Below are positions 8,154-16,461 of a stretch of 17,744 nt of DNA, piece after piece (the first letter of the stretch is position 1; each line of letters begins with the position of its first letter). The notes below the pieces were generated by a model. The model saw only the letters and a list, made by a program, of their open reading frames with translations. It was not told the DNA's origin and did no database searches. A program made the position numbers and the translations under genes. This DNA comes from Pseudomonadota bacterium (GTDB lineage: Bacteria > Pseudomonadota > Alphaproteobacteria > Acetobacterales > Acetobacteraceae): contig JAJZVE010000018.1 of NCBI GenBank assembly GCA_021845835.1, positions 1 to 17,744 on the forward strand, written 5' to 3'.

Positions 8154-8496
8154 CGCGGTTGGCGATGTTCCGATCGTCGCCCAGTCGTTTCTGATTGCCT
8201 GTGAGCGGGCGTTGCCTTTCGTGCCGGCGAGCTGGTTTGCTGAATTGGCGCTGTCGATGGTGAGTGATCATGGCCGGCCCAAAGGTTGGGAGAAATGGTC
8301 CTTGCCGGGCCGGCTAGCGAGTGTCGTCCAGTTGGTTGCCGAACAGAGACACCCTCTCGGCGAGGACGTCGCCAGAACGCTGCTTCGGACGCTGGACGCC
8401 CTGGTGGACATGGGTGATCGACGCGCGGCGGCGCTTCAGATCAGCGAGATATTCAAGGATGTTCGGACCGATCCCCCGACGGCCGACGCGGCCTAA
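8146..8496 (+). CDS. Detached C-terminal fragment of the STAND protein (116 aa)
   Basis: ATG 8146 overlaps the stop of the large gene (ATGA) and has GGAGAGA directly upstream, so reinitiation is possible. The 116 residues are helical (FLIACERALPF, WFAELALSMV, GRLASVVQLVAEQRH, TLLRTLDALVDMGDRRAAAL), like the region before it, with no catalytic motif. The tandem duplication explains its existence as a separate ORF: one copy fewer joins it in frame to the large protein, for 1764 residues in total. It is best read as the original C-terminus, now either a separately translated piece that may still associate with the rest or a non-functional leftover. A naturally separate small partner gene is the less likely alternative. 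Confidence 0.7.
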   Translation: MTRAVGDVPIVAQSFLIACERALPFVPASWFAELALSMVSDHGRPKGWEKWSLPGRLASVVQLVAEQRHPLGEDVARTLLRTLDALVDMGDRRAAALQISEIFKDVRTDPPTADAA

Positions 8497-9008
8497 CGCG
8501 GCCGCTCTTGGCCCTCCGCCGGCGCGTTATGACTTGACGTGCGGTTCGCATGGGAAACCGCCTCTGATTCTCTCGCGGTGCAGGTCGGGCTGGGTTGACT
8601 GTGAACCGGCGTCGAATCCGGATCTCACCCCGTCCGTCGTCTAACTAATTGAATTGGCGTTGAAAATGGACGTTTGTCCGGGATTCTGTTGGCGCCGAAC
8701 GGGAGCCTGCCAAGAACAATTTTCTGAATGATATCAAGATGTTGTACTGCTCGTTGGCGACCCAATTGGTCGCCGGCTCTTAGCCATTTTCGCCGCCAAT
8801 TCCGCCTTTTGGGGTAAAGGGCTAGGCTCGGTGTGACGCCCGACTTCTCACAGCTCCATGTCGCTGTACGCGTGATACAGAAAAACTTTGACATCTCTAT
8901 GGCCATCATCGATGCTGTGGTCCGTGTACAGCCATTTAAAATCGTACCTCCGTAACCTCTGTACCATCCAGGTCGGCTTCACCGCCCGCGCCCGGTTCCA
9001 GGCTGCCG
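8497..9008. other. Stretch without a supported gene between the defence operon and the metallopeptidase remnant
   Basis: About 510 bases, visibly more AT-rich after 8640 than the flanking genes. Two overlapping weak frames compete: a minus-strand frame ending at 8848-8850 that reads PTWMVQRLRRYDFKWLYTDH and on to FLYHAYSDMEL, and a separate minus-strand open frame 8625-8909. Neither has a recognised motif or a clear start. The region may be debris from a rearrangement that also removed the 5' half of the metallopeptidase gene. No tRNA, terminator or insertion-sequence end was recognised. Confidence 0.4.
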
Positions 9009-9011
9009 CGC

Positions 9012-9446
9012 TTGAAGGTCCTCCGCTCCGACCAAACAGGCGTGAAACTGGTGCGCGGCTTCTTCATCGTTGAAGCGCCAAGGGTCGCTGACGGCGACGA
9101 GATCGGACGTCTGCTCGAAGCGTGGTACGGCGCCAAAGCCCGCCACAAATTTGCGGAGCGACTAGAAGCCAACCTCCCGCGCTTCTCGGGCCCGGAGAAG
9201 CACCGCCCCACCAGGATCATGGTGCGCCAACTCAAGCGCCGCTGGGGTTCGATGTCTCCCTCCGGTCGCCTCCTTCTGAATCGGCGCCTCATACAGGCCC
9301 CAACCGAATGTATCGACTACGTCATCACGCACGAGCTCTGCCATCGAGCCGAAGCCCACCATGGCCCCGCCTTTATTGAGCTGCTAGGCCGCGTAATGCC
9401 CGACTGGCCACGACGCAAAGAGCGCCTCGAAAAAGTGATGGCATAG
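9012..9446 (+). pseudogene. YgjP/DUF45-type zinc metallopeptidase, 5' half missing
   Basis: The open frame starts at a TTG (9012), with no good ribosome site, and gives 144 residues. It contains KRRWGSMSPSGRLLLNRRL (75-93), then the zinc site THELCHRAEAHHGPAF (106-121) with H107, E108, H111 and a third ligand at H116 or H117. This is the typical core of YgjP-like (SprT/M48-related) peptidases, which are usually around 230-240 residues. The first residues (RLKVLRSDQTGVKL) correspond to the middle of full-length relatives, so roughly the first 80-100 residues are absent. The frame just upstream runs into a stop at 8937-8939 with unrelated sequence. The catalytic core is kept, so a shortened but expressed product cannot be excluded. 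Such genes are often found beside restriction or defence systems. Confidence 0.7.
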
Positions 9447-9478
9447 CAAGCAAGTCGCGACGATCGAGGTTTCTCCAG

Positions 9479-9512
9479 GTCCAGCGTGGCTAACCGCGAC
9501 ATTCCGCTGGAC
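9479..9512 (+). other. Hairpin 1 in the leader of the DUF3489 gene
   Basis: GTCCAGCG (9479-9486) and CGCTGGAC (9505-9512) form a perfect 8-bp inverted repeat with an 18-base loop, 33 bases after the metallopeptidase stop. It could end that transcript or be part of a structured leader. There is no T-run directly after it. Confidence 0.45.
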
Positions 9513-9521
9513 TTCTGTTGG

Positions 9522-9537
9522 CACCAGAGCGTTGGTG
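9522..9537 (+). other. Hairpin 2 in the leader of the DUF3489 gene
   Basis: CACCA (9522-9526) pairs with TGGTG (9533-9537) across a 6-base loop, 9 bases after the first hairpin. It is short and significant only as part of the series. Confidence 0.35.
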
Positions 9538-9563
9538 TCCGTGCTGGTGGCCGACTGACCGGG

Positions 9564-9593
9564 CGCCAGCCGCCCCGACCGGCTTGGCTGGCG
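9564..9593 (+). other. Hairpin 3 in the leader of the DUF3489 gene
   Basis: CGCCAGCC (9564-9571) and GGCTGGCG (9586-9593) form a perfect 8-bp stem with a 14-base loop. An alternative pairing uses GCCCCG in the loop with the downstream CGGGGC, so two exclusive folds are possible, as in an attenuator. It lies 56 bases before the DUF3489 start. Confidence 0.45.
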
Positions 9594-9649
9594 GGGCCTT
9601 GGGTGGTGCGAGCGCCACGTTCGGCGCGCACCAACCGCAGGAGCCGACC

Positions 9650-10021
9650 ATGACACCAAACCAGACCGACAACGTAACAACTGCCGCAGCACCACAGGCC
9701 GTCGAAGGGGTACGCGGCAAGCGCAAGGTGAAGGGCCCAGCGATCACGAAGCCGACGGCGCCCCAGGATGGCCGCCAGACCAAGCAGGCGGTGATCATCA
9801 ACCTGCTCCAACGTTCGCAGGGTGCCTCTATCGCCGAGCTGGTGAAGGCCACCGGCTGGCAGAACCACTCCATCCGCGGCGCCATCAGTTTCACTCTCAA
9901 GAAGCAGCTCGGCGTCAACGTCACCTCGCAGCGCGATGAGATGCGTGGCCGCGTCTACCGCATCGGCAGGGCCGCCAAGCCCGGCAAGGCGTCCGGTGGT
10001 CGCACCAAGAAGCGGTCGTGA
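9650..10021 (+). CDS. DUF3489 family protein, first gene of the recombinase module
   Basis: The product is 123 residues from ATG 9650, with CAGGAG six bases upstream; the same frame is open from 9518, but that part covers the hairpins. After a basic, low-complexity N-terminus, residues about 40-110 (TKQAVIINLLQRSQGASIAE, then LVKATGWQNHSIRGAIS, then RGRVYRIGR) form a winged-helix-like domain typical of DUF3489. This suggests DNA binding; the function of the family is not established. In alphaproteobacteria it regularly precedes a DUF2924 gene and a serine recombinase, as here. Its stop overlaps the next start (GTGA). A regulatory or accessory role in recombination is inferred from that association. 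Confidence 0.85.
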   Translation: MTPNQTDNVTTAAAPQAVEGVRGKRKVKGPAITKPTAPQDGRQTKQAVIINLLQRSQGASIAELVKATGWQNHSIRGAISFTLKKQLGVNVTSQRDEMRGRVYRIGRAAKPGKASGGRTKKRS

Positions 10022-10498
10022 GCGGGGTTGACCTGGAGGAGCGGCTGCGGACGCTCGCGACCATGGACATCGCAGCCCTCCGAGCCGAGTGGCGACGCCT
10101 GTATCGGGTGTCGCCCCCCACTCGTCTCCGCCGCGATCTCCTCACCCGCGGTGCCGCCGACAAGTGGCAAGAAGCGGCCCAGGGCGGGTTGCCCGGCGCC
10201 GTCCGTCGTCGCCTGCTCGCCCTGGCCGAAGGTGGGCAGGAGGAAGGCCAGGTAGTGCGGGTTCAGCCGGCACCTCGCCTCCGTCCCGGCACTCGCCTAC
10301 TGCGCACCTGGCGCGGTCGCACCATGAGCGTCACGGTGCTGGAGGACGGCTTCTTGTTCGACGACCGCCGCTACACCTCCCTCACCAAAATCGCCAAAGC
10401 CATCACCGGCGCCCACTGGTCCGGCCCCAGGTTCTTCGGCCTGGCCAAGGCGCGACCGGTCCTTGATGGCGTCTCAAACCCCGATGAGACGGTATCCG

Positions 10499-10509
<11 letters not shown>
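10018..10509 (+). CDS. DUF2924 domain protein
   Basis: The product is 163 residues from a GTG at 10018 that overlaps the DUF3489 stop. It has the DUF2924 pattern: the early helix MDIAALRAEWRRLYRVSPP (16-34) with the following RRDLLTRG, and a C-terminal part with RPGTRLLRTWRGRTMSVTVL, FLFDDRRYTSLTKIAKAITG and HWSGPRFFGL. These look like small beta and helical DNA-binding elements, and similar sequences occur beside large serine recombinases. The exact role is unknown; an accessory factor for the recombinase is inferred. Its 3' end overlaps the recombinase start by 11 bases, so the three genes are likely translated from one message. Confidence 0.85.
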
Positions 10510-12253
<1,744 letters not shown>

Positions 12254-12494
12254 AGCCCCAGTAGCCACCCATATTGATGCGCTTTGGCATCCATCGCCCC
12301 GCATCGGCGATGCACTGAACCGTACCAAAAAACTGGGTCTCAGAGACTGTCGCCGCCGAAGCCCTCAAAAACCGGTCAGAGACCGTCTCTGGCGTCGCTT
12401 GCGGACCATCGTCGCCGCAAAATCCCACGGCATAACGGGGTTGTTTTTGTAAACCGAAATTCAGTTGAAATTATGCGATATCATGGAGTTACGC
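12254..12494. other. Non-coding stretch after the recombinase with two small palindromes
   Basis: No supported gene. GTCT-cag-AGAC lies at 12337-12347 and the perfect palindrome AGAGAC-c-GTCTCT at 12378-12390. Both share CAGAGAC, and GTCTCTGG recurs at 12524-12531. Open frames here on both strands have no motif. These could be protein-binding sites near the element end. Confidence 0.35.
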
Positions 12495-12525
12495 TGGCGG
12501 AGGGAACAGGCGGTTTCGAACCTGT
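12495..12525 (-). other. tRNA-3'-end-like sequence (T-arm plus CCA end)
   Basis: On the minus strand the sequence reads ACAGG, a loop starting TTCGAAA, CCTGT, then TCCCTCC-G-CCA. This resembles the T-arm, acceptor strand and CCA of a tRNA-Ser-like gene, but the loop is 10 bases instead of 7 and no matching D-arm, anticodon arm or 5' acceptor strand was found on the minus strand upstream (12526-12620). It is not a functional tRNA. Translated on the plus strand it gives LAEGTGGFEP, similar to the spurious peptide commonly annotated where such tRNA ends occur. It may be a relic of integration at a tRNA gene. Confidence 0.4.
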
Positions 12526-12547
12526 CTCTGGTCATCCCGGCGCAAAT

Positions 12548-12698
12548 AACAGGGAATTTTGCGCAGTTGGCCCCTGATCGACCCTCGGAACCCGTAATTT
12601 ATTGCGTCATTCCAGTGACTTGTCCCCACATTCCCTGCTCAACGGAACAGGGAATGCTTTGCTCATTAACAGGGAATTTTTATCCCAAGAACAGGGAA
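12548..12698. repeat. AACAGGGAA direct repeats, three at an exact 22-bp period, plus an inverted copy
   Basis: The 9-mer AACAGGGAA occurs at 12548-12556, 12646-12654, 12668-12676 and 12690-12698. The last three begin exactly 22 bases apart, about two helical turns. An inverted copy makes CATTCCCTG (12629-12637) and CAGGGAATG (12648-12656) a perfect 9-bp inverted repeat with a 10-base centre. The arrangement suggests binding sites for a protein such as the upstream recombinase or its accessory factors. The repeats are too short and the spacers too small for CRISPR. Confidence 0.75.
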
Positions 12699-12725
12699 AA
12701 TCTGCGCAAGCTTCAGTGGCGGACC

Positions 12726-13172
12726 GGCCATCGCGCATCAGGGGCCAAGTGCGAGCAGTAGAGGGCGCGGGCCAACCGACTCATCCGTCGAAGACCGCGT
12801 GAATCATGATTGTCCGGCGACGACGGAAACAGTCGATGGCTTGGCCGGTGGCGTCGCAGGTCCCTATCCACGGCTCGATGATTTTCTAGCAGAACGTCTT
12901 ACTGCGGAAATATATGTCGTCACTCGTTCTTGCCGACCGCATTCGGATACCGGGCGTGCGCCACCGGCTCATCGGGTGCGATTAGGGTTGGCCGCGCCTC
13001 GTCCAACAAAGACAACGACGACACCTGCGCGGCCCCGCGCTGCGACAGGATGGATCAACAGGTCGCTGTCGCGTCAGCTACGTAGAAACTCTAAGCAGGG
13101 CGGAAGGGGAATCAAGACTTGCGGCTCGTTCGTCCACGAGTTCGCCTACGATGCCGCCCACAGCGACTCCTA
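12726..13172. other. Gene-free stretch between the mobile module and the opp cluster
   Basis: About 450 bases with no recognised gene. An open frame from a GTG at 12799 to 13173 (124 codons) has no ribosome site, motif or believable composition, and a minus-strand frame at 13078-13338 runs into the opp ATPase gene in another frame. No insertion-sequence ends, tRNA or strong promoter were recognised. It probably contains the right-hand boundary of the mobile region. Confidence 0.4.
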
Positions 13173-13188
13173 GAGACGCCGAAGTCTC
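13173..13188 (-). terminator. Possible hairpin after the opp operon
   Basis: GAGAC (13173-13177) and GTCTC (13184-13188) form a 5-bp stem with a 6-base loop, 4 bases beyond the stop of the last gene on the minus strand. No T-run follows, so it is at best a weak terminator or 3'-end stabiliser. Confidence 0.3.
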
Positions 13189-13192
13189 AAAC

Positions 13193-14170
13193 CTAGTCAG
13201 CGAAATGGCACGCGGCCCAGTGGCTGGGCCGAACTTCTCGCAGTTCGGGGCGGGCGGTGGCACATACGTCTCGTGCCATCCAGCAACGGGTGCGGAAGGG
13301 GCAGCCGGAGGGCGGATCGATCGGGCTTGGGACGTCACCGTTTAGAATAATTCGCGGGCGACCGGTGGAGCCCTCGCTGCCCGGAATAGCGGATAGCAAA
13401 GCCTGAGTGTAGGGCATACGCGGGTCGGCATACAGATCCTCGGCACTCGCGAGCTCTACCAGATGGCCAAGATACATCACCCCGACGCGGTCGCTCAGAT
13501 ATTCCACCACCGAAAGATCGTGGGCGATGAAGAGGTATGTGAGGCCGAATTCCTTCTGGAGGTCCGACAGCAGGTTCAGCACCTGCGACTGGACCGACAG
13601 ATCGAGCGCCGAGACCGGCTCGTCGGCGACAATGAATTTGGGGCGCGTGGCGAGCGCCCTGGCGATGCCGATGCGCTGGCGCTGACCGCCGGAGAACTCA
13701 TGCGGATAGCGGTCGAGGTGCTCGCGCCGCAGGCCCACGACGTCGATCAGTTCCTCGACGCGGGCCTCACGCTCCGCACGGCCGACGCCCTGGATTGCGA
13801 GGCCCTCGCCGACGAGCGTTCGGACATTCATGCGCGGGTCGAGCGAGCCGTGAGTATCCTGGAAGATTGCCTGGATGCCGCGCCGCATGGCCTTCAGCCG
13901 CGCGGAGCCGGCCGCGAGGATATTTTCGCCCTCGAAAAGGACCTCCCCCGATTGCGGCGTTTCGAGCCGCAGGATGGAGCGCCCGAGTGTCGTCTTGCCG
14001 CACCCCGACTCGCCGACCAGACCGAAGGTCTCGCCGCGCTTGACGCTGAAGGAGACGTCGTCCACGGCCTTCAGCCAGTTGTCGTCGTCCCGCAGCAACC
14101 GGCCGCGCAGCGGGAAATATGTGCGTAGATGCCGCAGCTCGAGCAGCACTTCGTTCGCCGGCTCGTTCAT
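13193..14170 (-). CDS. Oligopeptide/dipeptide ABC transporter ATP-binding protein (OppF/DppF-like)
   Basis: The product is 325 residues, a normal length. It has all ABC ATPase motifs: Walker A GESGCGKT (53-60), Q-loop [15 protein letters not shown], signature [10 protein letters not shown], Walker [13 protein letters not shown] and the switch histidine in [13 protein letters not shown]. The C-terminal oligo_HPY region contains [15 protein letters not shown] and a last cysteine near the end (WAACHF), the four-cysteine pattern of this family. It energises import on the inner face of the cytoplasmic membrane as a heterodimer with the OppD-like protein encoded just upstream; the two genes overlap by 4 bases (ATGA). 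The substrate cannot be told from the ATPase; peptides are likely from context. It is the last gene of the set. Confidence 0.93.
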   Translation of the reverse strand: MNEPANEVLLELRHLRTYFPLRGRLLRDDDNWLKAVDDVSFSVKRGETFGLVGESGCGKTTLGRSILRLETPQSGEVLFEGENILAAGSARLKAMRRGIQAIFQDTHGSLDPRMNVRTLVGEGLAIQGVGRAEREARVEELIDVVGLRREHLDRYPHEFSGGQRQRIGIARALATRPKFIVADEPVSALDLSVQSQVLNLLSDLQKEFGLTYLFIAHDLSVVEYLSDRVGVMYLGHLVELASAEDLYADPRMPYTQALLSAIPGSEGSTGRPRIILNGDVPSPIDPPSGCPFRTRCWMARDVCATARPELREVRPSHWAACHFAD

Positions 14171-15150
14171 CGCGTCGCCTCATAGAGCCAGCAGGCGGCC
14201 ACGTGCCCATCACCCAGATCGCGCGGCCCGGGGTCCGCCGTGCACTCGGCGCGGGCATCCGGGCAGCGCGGGCGGAAGGGGCAGCCCTTCGGCATACGCA
14301 TCGGGTTGGGGACAGCGCCGCCGATCGTGTTCAACCGCTGACCGTGCCGCGCGCGCGAAGGCATGGAGGCGAGGAGCGCGCGGGTATAGGGATGCTTCGG
14401 GTCGCCTGTGACCTGCTCGACCCGACCGCGCTCCATGATGCGGCCGCCATACATCACGACGACCTGTTCACAGAGCTCCTGGACCACGCCGATATCGTGG
14501 GTGATCAGCAGCACGGCCGTGTTCGCGCGCCGGCGCAGGTCGCGCACGAGGTCGAGGATCTGTGCCTGAATCGTAACGTCCAGCGCCGTGGTGGGTTCGT
14601 CGAGGATCAACAATTCCGGTTCGTTCGCGAGCGCCATGGCGAGCATCACCCGCTGGCGCATACCACCGCTCAGCCGGTGCGGGTATTCGTGCACGCGCAG
14701 CTCCGGCGAGGGGATGCCGACCATGCGCAGCAGCGACACGGCGCTTTCCATCGCCGCTTCCTTTCCCAGCGAACTGTGCGCGCGCAGCACTTCCATTACC
14801 TGGGTGCCGACCGTGTAGACAGGATTGAGCGCCGTCATCGGGTCTTGGAAGACGAGGCAGATATGGCGCCCCCGGATCGCCTGCATCTGACGTTCCGGTA
14901 GGTGGGCGATGTCGCTGCCACGGAACATCACGCGCCCTGCGGCGACATACCCGGGCGGCTCGACCAGGCCCATGATGGACAGCGAGGTGACGCTCTTGCC
15001 GGAGCCAGATTCGCCGACGATGCCGAGGCTGGCACCCGGGGCGATGTCGAATGTCACGCCGTTCACCGCCTTCACCACGCCACTCCGGGTGCGGAAGTAG
15101 GTGTGTAGGTCTTCGACGGACAGCAGCGTCTCGGCGGCGTGACCGCTCAT
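14167..15150 (-). CDS. Oligopeptide/dipeptide ABC transporter ATP-binding protein (OppD/DppD-like)
   Basis: The product is 327 residues. Motifs are Walker A GESGSGKS (46-53), Q-loop [13 protein letters not shown], signature [11 protein letters not shown], Walker [13 protein letters not shown] and switch [10 protein letters not shown]. The C-terminal oligo_HPY extension has [15 protein letters not shown] plus a later cysteine (VAACW), the set of cysteines reported to bind an iron-sulfur cluster in some DppD proteins. It pairs with the OppF-like ATPase, whose start overlaps its stop. The start lies 10 bases after the amidohydrolase stop, so it belongs to the same operon. Membrane permeases that it must contact are not present in the window and are probably encoded upstream of the binding protein, to the right. 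Confidence 0.93.
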   Translation of the reverse strand: MSGHAAETLLSVEDLHTYFRTRSGVVKAVNGVTFDIAPGASLGIVGESGSGKSVTSLSIMGLVEPPGYVAAGRVMFRGSDIAHLPERQMQAIRGRHICLVFQDPMTALNPVYTVGTQVMEVLRAHSSLGKEAAMESAVSLLRMVGIPSPELRVHEYPHRLSGGMRQRVMLAMALANEPELLILDEPTTALDVTIQAQILDLVRDLRRRANTAVLLITHDIGVVQELCEQVVVMYGGRIMERGRVEQVTGDPKHPYTRALLASMPSRARHGQRLNTIGGAVPNPMRMPKGCPFRPRCPDARAECTADPGPRDLGDGHVAACWLYEATR

Positions 15151-15160
15151 CGGCCGGGCG

Positions 15161-16399
15161 TCATCGCTGGGTGCGTACCTGGCCCGCCTGCATGACCATC
15201 CGCACGTCGCGGAGGCGCCCCAGATCCGTCAGCGGATCGCCGTCGACGACGATCACGTCGGCGACCTTGCCAGGCGCGAGCGTTCCGAGCTTGTCGTCGA
15301 TGCCGATGACCTTGGCGGCAAGACCGGTACCCGCGACGATCGCCTCCATCGCCGTGCAGCCGCCCTCGCGCATCAGTTCAAGCTCCAGCGGCAGTCCCTC
15401 GATCACGGTGAAGCGCCAGCCCGCGTCGGTGCCGGCAACCCAGGTGACACCGGCCTCGCGCATCTTGCGGAACTGAGAAAGATTGTCGTCGAACATGCGC
15501 AGCCAGCGGTCGAGCACGCGCTGGTCCTGGGGTAGCAACGGGCCATGCGCCTGGCGCGTGCGATATTCCCTAAGTACGTACCCGCCGACCGCGAGCGTAC
15601 TGGTGACGGGAATGCCGGCCTTGGCGACCATGGCGGCAGCGCGCGGGTCGAATTCCTGCCTGCCGTCAGCGCTCACCAGGAAGCCGCCATGCTCGATCTG
15701 ATCGAACCCGGCCTCCACCACCCATTCGATCGCCTGCGCACACAGGCAATGAGCGGTGATGCGCCGGCCGAGGCGGTGCGACTCATCGGCCAGCGCCGTG
15801 AGTTCGCCCAGGTTGTAGGAGGGCAGCCAGGACATGGTGTTGAGGGTTCCGCCGCCGGTCGCCATCACCTTGGTGAAGTCGGAGCCGGCCTTGGCCATCG
15901 CCCGCACCTTGAGGCGCACACCCTCCTCGCCGTCGGCTTCGCCGCCGAAATACCAGGTGTGCCCGCCGGTGATCGTGATCGGCTGGCCGCAGGCGAGCAC
16001 GCGCGGGCCCTCGCCATAGCCGAACGAGAGCGCGCGGCGAACGTTGAAGACCGTGTTACGCGCACCGCCGACGTCGCGAACCGTGGTGATGCCGGCGCGC
16101 AAGGCGCGGGCGGCGTTGGCCATCGAGATCGCCACCAGCACCCCGTCGTCCTCGCGTACCGCATCCTCCAGCGACAGCCCATCGCCCGGCAGGTTCAGAT
16201 GCACATGTGTATCGATCATTCCCGGCAGAATCGTGCAGCCGGGGAAAGCCAGCTCCGTCGTGGGCTGGCCCGGCGGCGCGGCCGGAACCTCGCCCGTGAA
16301 GCTTCCGAGAATACGCTCGTCCTCGATGACCAGGGTGGCATTCTCCGTCACCCCACCGGCACCGTCGATCAGCCGGTCGGCCCGAATCGTCGTTCGCAC
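15161..16399 (-). CDS. Metal-dependent amidohydrolase, imidazolonepropionase/prolidase-like
   Basis: The product is 412 residues from a GTG at 16399, supported by AGGGAGA five bases upstream. Metal and catalytic residues of the amidohydrolase superfamily are in place: DTHVHL (H65, H67), the bridging lysine in SDFTKVMATGGG (K177), H217 (ITAHC), H237 (QIEHGG) and D325 (VAGTDAG). The TTVRDVGG and FTKVMATGG segments resemble the group that includes X-Pro and X-Arg/Lys dipeptidases (Sgx9260/Cc2672 type). No signal peptide is seen, so it should act in the cytoplasm. Placed between a solute-binding protein and the ATPases of a peptide importer, it probably cleaves the imported compound, perhaps a dipeptide or N-acyl amino acid. 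The substrate is inference; a cyclic amide hydrolase is also possible. Confidence 0.88.
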   Translation of the reverse strand: MRTTIRADRLIDGAGGVTENATLVIEDERILGSFTGEVPAAPPGQPTTELAFPGCTILPGMIDTHVHLNLPGDGLSLEDAVREDDGVLVAISMANAARALRAGITTVRDVGGARNTVFNVRRALSFGYGEGPRVLACGQPITITGGHTWYFGGEADGEEGVRLKVRAMAKAGSDFTKVMATGGGTLNTMSWLPSYNLGELTALADESHRLGRRITAHCLCAQAIEWVVEAGFDQIEHGGFLVSADGRQEFDPRAAAMVAKAGIPVTSTLAVGGYVLREYRTRQAHGPLLPQDQRVLDRWLRMFDDNLSQFRKMREAGVTWVAGTDAGWRFTVIEGLPLELELMREGGCTAMEAIVAGTGLAAKVIGIDDKLGTLAPGKVADVIVVDGDPLTDLGRLRDVRMVMQAGQVRTQR

Positions 16400-16404
16400 C
16401 GCTA

Positions 16405-16411
16405 TCTCCCT
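16405..16411 (-). promoter_or_regulatory. Ribosome binding site for the GTG-started amidohydrolase
   Basis: AGGGAGA on the minus strand, five bases before the GTG at 16399. It decides this unusual start codon over later in-frame ATGs. Confidence 0.6.
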
Positions 16412-16461
16412 GAAGAATGCTTCCCCCCGCCGCCGATGGCCGCGAGGGGAAAGCGGTCAGC

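Noticed and set aside
12495..12525. Functional tRNA gene
   Set aside because: The T-loop is 10 bases and no D-arm, anticodon arm or 5' acceptor strand could be found.
12284..12577. Plus-strand protein containing LAEGTGGFEP
   Set aside because: This peptide is the opposite-strand reading of a tRNA-like end; the frame has no ribosome site or domain.
12548..12698. CRISPR array
   Set aside because: Repeats are only 9 bases with 13-base spacers and one copy is out of phase; no cas genes are present.
12799..13173. 124-codon plus-strand gene
   Set aside because: GTG start without a ribosome site, no motif, and low-complexity arginine/threonine/proline content typical of chance frames in GC-rich DNA.
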